From an uncultured Alphaproteobacteria bacterium (lineage in GTDB: Bacteria; Pseudomonadota; Alphaproteobacteria; Puniceispirillales; Marisalimonadaceae): 40,239 bases of DNA. How positions within the stretch are numbered: the stretch's first letter is position 1; every line of letters begins with the position of its first letter. The position numbers and the translations under genes are program-made. The DNA lies in NCBI GenBank assembly GCA_937142855.1, contig CAKZQZ010000071.1, forward strand, positions 1 to 40,239, read 5' to 3'. The notes below the pieces were generated by a model. It ran no database searches. It was not told where the DNA came from and was given only the letters and a program-made list of their open reading frames with translations. Below, in pieces: positions 34,363 through 40,239 of the stretch.

Positions 34363-34905
34363 ATGTATTTGTTAAAGTTTATATTAATTTTATTTGTTAT
34401 GACCTCAGAAACTTTTGGCGATATTATTTTTAAAGACAATTTCACAAGCCGTGAAAATTGGAAATTGATAACAGATCAAGTAATGGGAGGGATTTCAACT
34501 GGAGAAGTTAAATTTATTAATAGAAAAAATAATAGTTATGTAAATTTAAAAGGGAATGTTTCAACAAAAAATAGAGGGGGCTTCATTCAAATCAGAAGTG
34601 ATTTGAGAAATGTTAATTTAGAAGAAGCAAAATATATACATATTGAAGCAAAAGGTAATAATCAAAATTACTTTTTGCATATTAGAACCAAGGGAACTTT
34701 CCTTCCATGGCAATATTATTCAATGAATTTTAAAGTTAATGAAACTTTCAAATTTTATAAGTTGGCAATCGAAAATTTTAAACGATCAAGTTCTTTTATA
34801 TCAAAAAAAATAAAACCAAAAAATATTACATCCATAGCAATCGTCGCCTTTGGAAGGGACCATCTAGCGAGTATTTTTGTAAAAGAAATTCAATTTTCAA
34901 ATTAA
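34363..34905 (+). CDS. CIA30-domain secreted protein
   Basis: 180 aa. Signal peptide about 1-19 (KFILILFVMTSETFG). The rest fits the CIA30 (complex I intermediate-associated protein 30) domain: NWKLITDQVMGGISTGEV, then GNVSTKNRGGFIQIRS, then YFLHIRTKGTFLPWQYYSMNF. It ends SIAIVAFGRDHLASIFVKEI. CIA30 is a beta-sandwich akin to carbohydrate-binding folds; bacterial secreted members have no known role. The gene is alone on this strand and converges on the 64-aa gene. Confidence 0.82.
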   Translation: MYLLKFILILFVMTSETFGDIIFKDNFTSRENWKLITDQVMGGISTGEVKFINRKNNSYVNLKGNVSTKNRGGFIQIRSDLRNVNLEEAKYIHIEAKGNNQNYFLHIRTKGTFLPWQYYSMNFKVNETFKFYKLAIENFKRSSSFISKKIKPKNITSIAIVAFGRDHLASIFVKEIQFSN

Positions 34906-34920
34906 TATATTAAATTTTAT

Positions 34921-35115
34921 TTAACTAAGTAGCGTAGCTCTTTTAAACTCAACTTTTTGTGGTCTTATTGTAAAAAACCTAGAAATTCTATGTTGTTCCA
35001 AGGCCTCATCAATAATTTTCTGTAATTCACCTAGTTGACCTTCTATTGGTTGGCTATTCCATTCTCTATTATCAACAGATAAAGTTATAATATATTTTTG
35101 TTTTTTGTTAGTCAT
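34921..35115 (-). CDS. Small soluble hypothetical protein, 64 aa
   Basis: 64 aa, soluble alpha/beta-looking protein. It begins with a beta strand (KQKYIITLSVDNREWN) and has a charged helix (GELQKIIDEALEQH) and a basic end (RPQKVEFKRATLLS). TAGGTAAAG lies before the ATG. It begins 4 nt after the zinc-peptidase stop on the same strand, so it is likely co-transcribed. I recognise no family. Confidence 0.6.
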   Translation of the reverse strand: MTNKKQKYIITLSVDNREWNSQPIEGQLGELQKIIDEALEQHRISRFFTIRPQKVEFKRATLLS

Positions 35116-35119
35116 AACT

Positions 35120-35797
35120 TTACCTAATTCTTGATAATAGTAACCAAATAAACCTTATGGATACAAAGTTTCTTATGACACCAATAACATATGTAAAAGC
35201 TGCAGCTTTGAGTATGGATCGACACGCATCATGATATTCAGGTGGAACTTTTTCAATTATGATTGGTAAGGCTTTATTAAAGCTTGCATCCATTTCTACC
35301 TCAAGTGTAATAACGTGAATAAAAATACCAATTAACAAAGAAATAAAAGCTAAAATAAGACAGATTTTAATAAGGGGATAAGACCCTGTAGCTAAGATTG
35401 TAGGAATACCCATCATTAAAATTGCGCTACCTAACTGTGAAATCCATGCTGTATTTTTTACTAAAGTAGTTCTTTGTTCTAGGGGTTTATATTTTTCTTG
35501 ATGCTGAATTGCGTGACCAATTTCATGGCAAACTATAGATATAGCTGTAAGGCTTTTCTTTGAAAGCCTATCTTCTGATACTCTAACCTTCCTTTCTTTT
35601 AGATCGTAGTGATCTACTGAAAGTGATTTTTCTATTTTAACACCTTGAAGTCCTTTTTCATCAATAATCATTTGCCCAAATTGAAGTCCATTAAACGGCA
35701 TGTTAATTAATATCTTATCATTTTTGCTAAATACATAATTAAGCCAAATCATGGGTGTTATAGATAACAATAAAAATAAAATTAAGTAAATTACCAT
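35120..35797 (-). CDS. Zinc metallopeptidase, YugP/Zn_peptidase_2 family
   Basis: 225 aa membrane-bound peptidase. Helix 1 is at about 2-22. The sequence around GLQGVKIEKSLSVDHYDLKE and the zinc motif HEIGHAIQH (H91, E92, H95) are typical. Three or four more helices follow (about 115-130, 140-165, 195-222). A third zinc ligand, Glu or Asp, is expected later (LEVEMDASF). The family acts at the inner membrane; substrates are unknown. It is followed by the 64-aa gene. Confidence 0.88.
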   Translation of the reverse strand: MVIYLILFLLLSITPMIWLNYVFSKNDKILINMPFNGLQFGQMIIDEKGLQGVKIEKSLSVDHYDLKERKVRVSEDRLSKKSLTAISIVCHEIGHAIQHQEKYKPLEQRTTLVKNTAWISQLGSAILMMGIPTILATGSYPLIKICLILAFISLLIGIFIHVITLEVEMDASFNKALPIIIEKVPPEYHDACRSILKAAAFTYVIGVIRNFVSIRFIWLLLSRIR

Positions 35798-35960
35798 GAT
35801 ACCGTTAGTTGAACAAAAGAAAGAAATAGAGAAACTGATATTATATTTGTTAGTTTACGATTGCTTTTCAAGGATAAACACAACAATTTAGTGAAATTTA
35901 ATTTATAATTTCTTATTTGCATTTAAACGCATTTTATGTGTTTGCATGCATTACGTGTAA

Positions 35961-36134
35961 TTAGTCTTCTTTTGATCTAGCTATTTGTGTGATATACACA
36001 GAATAACAAAAACCTACTATTGCTGCTATATCTACCCAGTTAAAGCCTTTATCTGACCCACCAATAATTCTATAAATTCCATACACGAAGCAAACTATTC
36101 CTAATAACCAACTTTGTGCATATTTAAAATCCAT
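35961..36134 (-). CDS. Small two-helix membrane protein, 57 aa (paralog of the 34108-34275 gene)
   Basis: A 58-codon frame from the ATG at 36134. Helix 1 is about residues 8-22 (SWLLGIVCFVYGIY). Helix 2 ends IVGFCYSVYITQIARSKED, matching the tail region of the 55-aa gene (GFCYxVYxT, then a charged tail ending in an acidic residue). GAGA lies about 9 nt before the start, a moderate ribosome site. The function is unknown. The two lie on either side of the CIA30 and zinc-peptidase genes. Confidence 0.62.
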   Translation of the reverse strand: MDFKYAQSWLLGIVCFVYGIYRIIGGSDKGFNWVDIAAIVGFCYSVYITQIARSKED

Positions 36135-36249
36135 TATAAATTCTCTAATTTATGTTAAAAATTTAATTTTATCCGTTATTGATATTATATTCAAATTTAT
36201 AAATGTAAGCCGTTTAAATCAAATATATAGTTTATACTTATAATTTTGC

Positions 36250-36265
36250 CTTGAATTAACCTTTT
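36250..36265. repeat. 16-bp direct repeat, left copy
   Basis: CTTGAATTAACCTTTT occurs here and at 38992-39007, bracketing the oxidase and ATP-grasp genes (2.7 kb apart). It may mark an insertion boundary. About one 16-bp repeat could arise by chance in a window of this size and composition. Confidence 0.35.
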
Positions 36266-36346
36266 TATTTACAAATTTTGAACTAATTTTTTTTATTTAA
36301 ATAGATTCATAAAAGAAAAAAGTTTTTCATTTATAAACCTCCTAAG

Positions 36347-36374
36347 GGCATTAACTATTTATATAGTTAATGCC
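36347..36374. repeat. Inverted repeat, 12-bp arms
   Basis: GGCATTAACTAT-TTAT-ATAGTTAATGCC, a perfect 12-bp stem with a 4-nt loop. No T-run follows on either strand, so it is not a standard terminator. It may be an operator, a recombination site or an RNA stem upstream of the tiny minus-strand frame. Confidence 0.5.
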
Positions 36375-36469
36375 TTAAATCATTCAAATAAGGTTAAATT
36401 CAGTTATATTCTTTGTCATATAAGGTGTTATATTGCATATTTGAAAGATTAACTCTATGCAATGCAAAT

Positions 36470-37714
36470 ATGAATACGCTTGATGTTACAATAGTTGGAG
36501 GAGGGATTATAGGAATTTGTTCCGCCTTATCCCTACAAGATCGTGGGATCAATGTTCGCTTAATTGACAGAGAAAGTCCTGGACAAACTACCTCTTTTGG
36601 CAATGCGGGAGTTATCTCCCCTTGGTCAATTATCCCTCAGAGTAAACCTGGATTATTAAAAACTATACCAAAGATGATGTTTTCAGGTTGGAAACCTTTA
36701 TCTATTAGGGCTGGAATTTGGTCTAGTATGATACCATGGGGTTTAAAATTTTTATCAAAAGGTACAGAAGTAGGTGTTCGCCAAACTGCTGATGCTATGT
36801 CACTACTATGTACGCCTTCAATTGAACTTTATCGTAAGCATTTAAAAAATACAGGGGATGAAGGATTGGTTAAAGATACCGCGTATTTACAGTTAATCAA
36901 ACATGCGGAAGATGCTTCTTTAGATGATATAGCTAGCCAAATTCGGTTAAAAAAAGGGGCAAATATTGAGATTATCAAAGGATCAGCCTTACGTAGTTTA
37001 GAACCTGCTCTATCATCGACTTTTGAAGCTGGTATTGTTATTTATAATACTGCCCGTACTATTTCTCCTGGTAGATTAGGAGCTGTACTTGCAAAAAAAG
37101 CACAATCACAAGGAGCCAAGATAATCAAAGATCAAATTAATGAAATAAGAAGAGATGGAGACAATTGGTTTTTGAAAGGAAAAGTTTCTAAATATAACAC
37201 TAAATTACTCGTTATTGCTGCAGGAGCGTGGAGCAAAGAATTATTGTCTAGTATTGGAGTGCGAGTACCATTGATAGCAGAAAGAGGTTACCACATTCAT
37301 TGTGCGAATCCAGGAATAGATGTGATCAATTCCGTAGTATACTCTGAAGGAGGTGTAATTGCGAGCTCAATGGAAGGTGGCGTAAGAATAGCAGGGCAAG
37401 TCGAATTTGGACCAATTGATGCTTCGCCTGACCCAAAACGTGAATTACGTCTTAAAGGAATTGCCCGTAAAATTTTTCCTGACATTAGTTTAACCAAGAC
37501 TAAATTCTGGATGGGACGCCGGCCAAGCTTTCCTGATAGTATACCAGTGATAGGGACAGTACCTAAACAGCCAGGATTATTCGTTAACTTTGGTCATTCT
37601 CATCATGGTCTTATGATGGCACCAAAGTCTGGTGAGGTATTAGCAAATACATTGGTTCAGAACCCAATAAATGAGGATGTAAGTTCTATTTCTATAAAGA
37701 GATTTATGAACTGA
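36470..37714 (+). CDS. FAD-dependent D-amino acid dehydrogenase-like oxidoreductase (DadA type)
   Basis: 414 aa from the ATG at 36470; a TTG at 36413 would add 19 unconserved residues. The FAD site is VTIVGGGIIGICSALSLQDRG at the start, then SFGNAGVISPW, the DadA-like loop. RTISPGRLGAVLAKKAQSQG and WMGRRPSFPDSIPVIG follow, and GHSHHGLMMAPKSG is near the C-terminus. It oxidises D-amino acids or a related amine, passing electrons to the membrane. Codon use is odd: 13 of 21 arginines are CGN, against the AGA norm here. No ribosome site is clear. This suggests recent transfer. It is followed by an ATP-grasp gene 222 nt away. Confidence 0.9.
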   Translation: MNTLDVTIVGGGIIGICSALSLQDRGINVRLIDRESPGQTTSFGNAGVISPWSIIPQSKPGLLKTIPKMMFSGWKPLSIRAGIWSSMIPWGLKFLSKGTEVGVRQTADAMSLLCTPSIELYRKHLKNTGDEGLVKDTAYLQLIKHAEDASLDDIASQIRLKKGANIEIIKGSALRSLEPALSSTFEAGIVIYNTARTISPGRLGAVLAKKAQSQGAKIIKDQINEIRRDGDNWFLKGKVSKYNTKLLVIAAGAWSKELLSSIGVRVPLIAERGYHIHCANPGIDVINSVVYSEGGVIASSMEGGVRIAGQVEFGPIDASPDPKRELRLKGIARKIFPDISLTKTKFWMGRRPSFPDSIPVIGTVPKQPGLFVNFGHSHHGLMMAPKSGEVLANTLVQNPINEDVSSISIKRFMN

Positions 37715-37744
37715 TAGTTCTTTTGGTTCTTAAATTTCTTTACC

Positions 37745-37757
37745 ACCTTGTCTACAG
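37745..37757. repeat. 13-bp direct repeat, left copy
   Basis: ACCTTGTCTACAG occurs after the oxidase gene and again at 39055-39067 near the tRNA gene, so the two copies bracket the ATP-grasp gene. Its similar position behind each of the two genes suggests a shared junction sequence. A chance match is possible. Confidence 0.3.
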
Positions 37758-37936
37758 TAAAAATTTTTGAAAAATAAATAGAAATTAATTCTGGTTATTT
37801 AAATGATTTAAGATTAATTAATTATTTTTATTATCACAAAAAAAATAATTTCTATGGTCAAAACAATTTACTTAATATTTATTTAATTACTAATTAATTT
37901 AACGAAAATTTATTATTTTTGAGAGGAAATTATTTT

Positions 37937-38905
37937 ATGAAAAATAAATTGAAATCATACATTATTCATGAAAATGAAGAATGGTTGATACCTCTACGTA
38001 AAGCTCTTGAGAAGTTTGATGTTCAATATGAAGAATGGCTCTTAGATGAAATGACAATAAATATTGATCAAGCTCCACCAAACGGAATTTTTTTCTCTCG
38101 AATGAGTGCATCAAATTACACGCGAAATCACCTACATTCTAACCAAAGCTCAAACATAATTTTAACATGGTTAGAAAATCATAATAGACGTGTCATAAAT
38201 GGAACTAATGTTCTTAAAATTGAATTTTCTAAGGTATTGCAACAATTGTTATTAAAACAAAGTGGTTTCAAAACTCCAAAAACAATTGTTGCTGTTGGAA
38301 AAAATAAAATTAAAGAGGCTGCTTCCAATTTAAATGTTTACCCTATGATAATTAAACCTAATCAAGGTGGCAAAGGTTTTGGTGTGAAACTAATCAACAC
38401 AATGAATGAGCTTGATAAACTTCTTGAAGATAAATTATTTAATTCTTCTAAAGATGATACTTGGTTATTACAGGAAAAAATTACTACAAATGAAGAGTTT
38501 ATAACTCGAATGGAATTTATTGGAGGGAATTTTATATACTCATTAAAAGTCTTCAGTAAAAACAGTTTTGAATTATGTCCAGCAGATGCTTGTGAAGTTG
38601 ATTTAGATCAATTTTGCCCTGTAGATGAAATTAATGATATTAACAATTCTCAACCTAGTTTCTTTATCGATGACGACCCTGATAAAGGTTTAGCAGAACA
38701 ATTAACCATCTTTTTAAAAAAACATCGAATAGAAGTGGCAGGGGTTGAGTTTATAAGGAACAAAGATGGCGTTCCAATCTTCTATGACATAAATACAAAT
38801 ACAAACTATAATCTCAATGCTGAAAAACAATCTAAAATTAACAAAAATGGTATGGAAGAAATTGCCTTATTTTTAAAATCAGAAATGAATAAAATAAGTA
38901 TATAA
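37937..38905 (+). CDS. ATP-grasp ligase (RimK-like), substrate unknown
   Basis: 322 aa from the ATG at 37937, which follows GAGAGGA; the upstream TTG frame overlaps the ribosome site. The N-terminal domain is about 1-95. RVINGTNVLKIEFSKVLQQL and GFKTPKTIVAVG precede the ATP-grasp core: MIIKPNQGGKGFGVKLI (about 137-153), LLQEKI, then the metal-binding end GVEFIRNKDGVPIFYDINTN, TNYN. It joins an amino group to a carboxylate with ATP, as in peptide and amino-acid ligases. Six of eight arginines are CGN, like the oxidase upstream. I cannot name the product. Confidence 0.85.
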   Translation: MKNKLKSYIIHENEEWLIPLRKALEKFDVQYEEWLLDEMTINIDQAPPNGIFFSRMSASNYTRNHLHSNQSSNIILTWLENHNRRVINGTNVLKIEFSKVLQQLLLKQSGFKTPKTIVAVGKNKIKEAASNLNVYPMIIKPNQGGKGFGVKLINTMNELDKLLEDKLFNSSKDDTWLLQEKITTNEEFITRMEFIGGNFIYSLKVFSKNSFELCPADACEVDLDQFCPVDEINDINNSQPSFFIDDDPDKGLAEQLTIFLKKHRIEVAGVEFIRNKDGVPIFYDINTNTNYNLNAEKQSKINKNGMEEIALFLKSEMNKISI

Positions 38906-38991
38906 AATCATAAAAAAATAACTTTCCACTACCCATAGTACGGTCATAAATGGGCATTGGTCCGTGGTTCTTAGTTTTTAAATAGCTTTAT

Positions 38992-39007
38992 CTTGAATTA
39001 ACCTTTT
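38992..39007. repeat. 16-bp direct repeat, right copy
   Basis: Second copy of CTTGAATTAACCTTTT, between the ATP-grasp gene and the tRNA gene. See the left copy at 36250-36265. Confidence 0.35.
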
Positions 39008-39034
39008 AATAACATACAAAATCATATTTATTTT

Positions 39035-39067
39035 GGTATACAGTTCGGTATACAACCTTGTCTACAG
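39035..39067. repeat. Tandem GGTATACA repeat and second ACCTTGTCTACAG copy
   Basis: GGTATACA-GTTC-GGTATACA gives a 12-bp period (39035-39042 and 39047-39054), followed directly by ACCTTGTCTACAG (39055-39067). This lies about 50 nt beyond the 3' end of the tRNA-Arg gene, where integrase arm sites or attachment sites often sit. The role is inferred. Confidence 0.4.
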
Positions 39068-39118
39068 CAGACATAATTTAAAAATAATATATTAATATCA
39101 ATGTATTATAAAAGAAGA

Positions 39119-39195
39119 TGGTGCGCTCGAGAAGATTCGAACTCCTGACCCCTAGATTCGTAGTCTAGTGCTCTATCCAGCTGAGCTACGAGCGC
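39119..39195 (-). tRNA. tRNA-Arg(ACG)
   Basis: 77 nt with CCA encoded. The 7-bp acceptor stem is GCGCTCG / CGAGCGC, with discriminator A then CCA. The D-stem is GCTC/GAGC, the anticodon stem CTAGA/TCTAG with loop CTACGAA (anticodon ACG), and the T-arm AGGAG-TTCGAAT-CTTCT. It reads CGN arginine codons. The 3' end faces the oxidase/ATP-grasp side, so that is where an integrated element would start. No second copy of its 3' end is in the window. Confidence 0.95.
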
Positions 39196-39251
39196 ACGTA
39201 AAAAGCATTTAAAATCAATAACTTAAAAATACCTAAATTTCTCTAATTTGG

Positions 39252-39272
39252 GTACCCCCATAAGTACCCCCA
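39252..39272. repeat. Direct repeat GTACCCCCA x2
   Basis: GTACCCCCA-TAA-GTACCCCCA, two 9-bp copies with a 12-bp period. It is GC-rich in a very AT-rich gap and lies 57-77 nt upstream of the tRNA 5' end. Short C5-rich direct repeats of this kind could be binding sites for an integrase or a regulator. Function unknown. Confidence 0.5.
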
Positions 39273-39371
39273 CCAATATAGCTATTTAATGAAGGTTTTA
39301 TGGAAGTTATTAAATTAACTTCAACTTTGTTTAACATATATCATTTATTCTTTAAACAATCGAATAAACAA

Positions 39372-40239
39372 TTAACTAACTACACTTTCACATTTTTTTA
39401 TATAATTCTTAAACTCGTCTTTTAATTCTTGAGGTTCTATTATTTTTACCTCTCCTAAATAATCTGGGTGCAACACTTCATAAATAATCTCTTGCCAACC
39501 TTTGCATTTCAAACTTAACCTTAAAGTTTTATCTTTCCAGAATTTCATTTTTTGAGAGGGGTGAAATGTTATCTTGCTTGCTCTTTCTGATACCTTTGGA
39601 CTAAATTCAATCACAACATTAATCATCTTATCTCCATGAAAAATTCCAAAACTTTCAGCACACCATTTTTTAAAATTAAACGTTAAAGGTCTAACTCCAA
39701 CCTTATCAGTTTCTTTAACATCTTGAAGCAAGTCTAACCTATAAATAATCGGCTTTTCTGACATTCCCAGACACACTAAATAACCAAAACGTCCAAACAG
39801 CAGTCCAAGAGGTAAAGTCTTTGTCTGGGTTGCTCTCTTGCTTGTCTGGGTTTTATATTTAAAAGATATAATTTGTTGATACTGGATTGCTTTTTCAATT
39901 ATGGCTATCTGGGTTTCATCTATCTTCATTTTGGGTTGAACACTCCCAGTATGAGCAGTTTGGTCTATTAGTTCTTGGGTTTTATGGAGTATTGTCTTAG
40001 TTAATGGTTCTCTATCAGCTAATATTTTTGATATACCTCGTCTAACAAATTTATCTGTATTTGCATCAATATTTGGATTAGCCAGATATCTCTCTAATGC
40101 GCTTCTCTCGTCATCAGTTAAATCTAATCCTTTAGTTGGTAGATGTTTCAATTTATAATATTTTTTATTGTAATGTTCGCCATCTCTATCGGTATATTCA
40201 ACTTCTAAACCTAAATCCATTAAATGTGAAAGCCATCTA
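39372..40239 (-). CDS. WYL-domain transcriptional regulator, N-terminus cut by window edge
   Basis: At least 288 aa; the frame stays open to the window edge, so the N-terminal helix-turn-helix is outside. The WYL domain is at about residues 110-185 counted from the Met at 40220: IISFKYKTQTSKRA, LPLGLLFGRFGYLVCLG, IYRLDLLQDV. A C-terminal WCX-like domain follows (INVVIEFSPKVSERA, then LHPDYLGEVKIIEP). Such proteins bind DNA and sense nucleotide-like ligands; many sit beside phage-defence or mobile genes. Arginine codons are mostly AGR (about 10 of 12), unlike the oxidase/ligase pair. The gene lies upstream of the tRNA on the same strand. Confidence 0.85.
   Translation of the reverse strand, partial: RWLSHLMDLGLEVEYTDRDGEHYNKKYYKLKHLPTKGLDLTDDERSALERYLANPNIDANTDKFVRRGISKILADREPLTKTILHKTQELIDQTAHTGSVQPKMKIDETQIAIIEKAIQYQQIISFKYKTQTSKRATQTKTLPLGLLFGRFGYLVCLGMSEKPIIYRLDLLQDVKETDKVGVRPLTFNFKKWCAESFGIFHGDKMINVVIEFSPKVSERASKITFHPSQKMKFWKDKTLRLSLKCKGWQEIIYEVLHPDYLGEVKIIEPQELKDEFKNYIKKCESVVS

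Larger units (their letters stand above)
36135..36469. other. Gap before the D-amino-acid dehydrogenase gene, with inverted repeats
   Basis: 335 nt, very AT-rich, no long gene. It holds a 12-bp inverted repeat (36347-36374) and one copy of a 16-bp direct repeat (36250-36265). On the minus strand there is an AGGAGG ribosome site at 36338-36343, which leads to a tiny seven-codon frame from 36330. That could be a leader peptide or a relic of a lost gene. Near the oxidase start, CATATTTG (36436-36443) can pair with CAAATATG (36465-36472) over the start codon, but this may be chance. Confidence 0.5.
38906..39118. other. Intergenic region between the ATP-grasp gene and the tRNA gene
   Basis: No credible gene. 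It has a patch of higher G+C at 38928-38970 (ACCCATAGTACGG, GGGCATTGGTCCGTGG) that looks unlike its AT-rich surroundings. It also holds the right copies of two direct repeats and the GGTATACA pair. It may be debris from an insertion. Confidence 0.5.

Noticed and set aside
35796-35891. Plus-strand 31-codon frame starting inside the zinc-peptidase start codon region
   Set aside because: No ribosome site, and it overlaps the opposite-strand start; likely chance.
38928-38985. Minus-strand frame reading MPIYDRTMGSGK, which resembles part of an adenine methyltransferase (HsdM) motif I
   Set aside because: Only about 12 residues match by eye and the frame then runs into AT-rich low-complexity sequence. 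A relic of hsdM is possible but unsupported.
1-40239. CRISPR arrays, insertion-sequence transposases, rRNA genes and integrase genes
   Set aside because: No regular spacer-repeat array, transposase or integrase frame, or rRNA sequence was seen on either strand.

Overview
The window is AT-rich (roughly one third G+C by eye), densely coded and rich in small-molecule uptake and catabolism. It has two TRAP transporter loci, several short-chain dehydrogenases, a D-aminoacylase-family amidohydrolase, a class III CoA-transferase, an amidase paired with a RidA protein, TerC, MATE, EamA and chromate transporters, and a cytochrome c'-like protein. Short intergenic gaps, convergent genes that touch or overlap, strong AGA bias for arginine and many TTG starts fit a streamlined marine proteobacterium. 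An AT-rich marine alphaproteobacterium is my best guess, but this is inferred from gene content only; no rRNA or other phylogenetic marker is present.

Layout. 1-1805 (minus): TRAP operon dctP-dctQ-dctM, with dctM cut by the window edge. It diverges from a fumarylacetoacetate-hydrolase-family gene and a DUF445 gene across a gap that holds a 15-bp palindrome. 3598-8268: an SDR that lacks the YxxxK pair, AlaX tRNA-editing protein, a methyltransferase, a GMC oxidoreductase and TerC. 8278-11655: a fused DctQM permease facing a DctP receptor, with an unlisted 40-residue membrane peptide before the receptor gene. 11708-18834: amidase, RidA, 2-hydroxyacid dehydrogenase, SDR, EamA exporter, haloacid dehalogenase, PuuD-type hydrolase and glutathionyl-hydroquinone reductase. 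18965-24358: hydroxyacyl-CoA dehydrogenase, CaiB/BaiF CoA-transferase, D-aminoacylase-like amidohydrolase and MATE pump, all on the plus strand. 24355-28449: zinc alcohol dehydrogenase, cytochrome c', ChrA, MOSC protein and small membrane proteins.

28492-30690 (minus) is an envelope-protein cluster. It contains a surface protein that joins tail-fibre-type repeats to a YadA-like barrel anchor, an overlapping Rap1a/Tai-family periplasmic protein, and a lipoprotein. 30726-36134 holds RsmJ-like methyltransferase, sulfurtransferase, quinone reductase, MAPEG, CIA30, a zinc peptidase and several genes under 70 codons. Two of these small proteins (55 and 57 aa) look like paralogs.

36470-38905 is a D-amino-acid-dehydrogenase-like oxidase and an ATP-grasp ligase. 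Their arginine codon choice (CGN-rich) differs from the rest of the window, which suggests transfer. They lie downstream of the 3' end of a tRNA-Arg(ACG) gene, with short direct repeats around them. A WYL-domain regulator runs off the right edge. The right end (36.2-40.2 kb) therefore looks like the margin of an accessory island.
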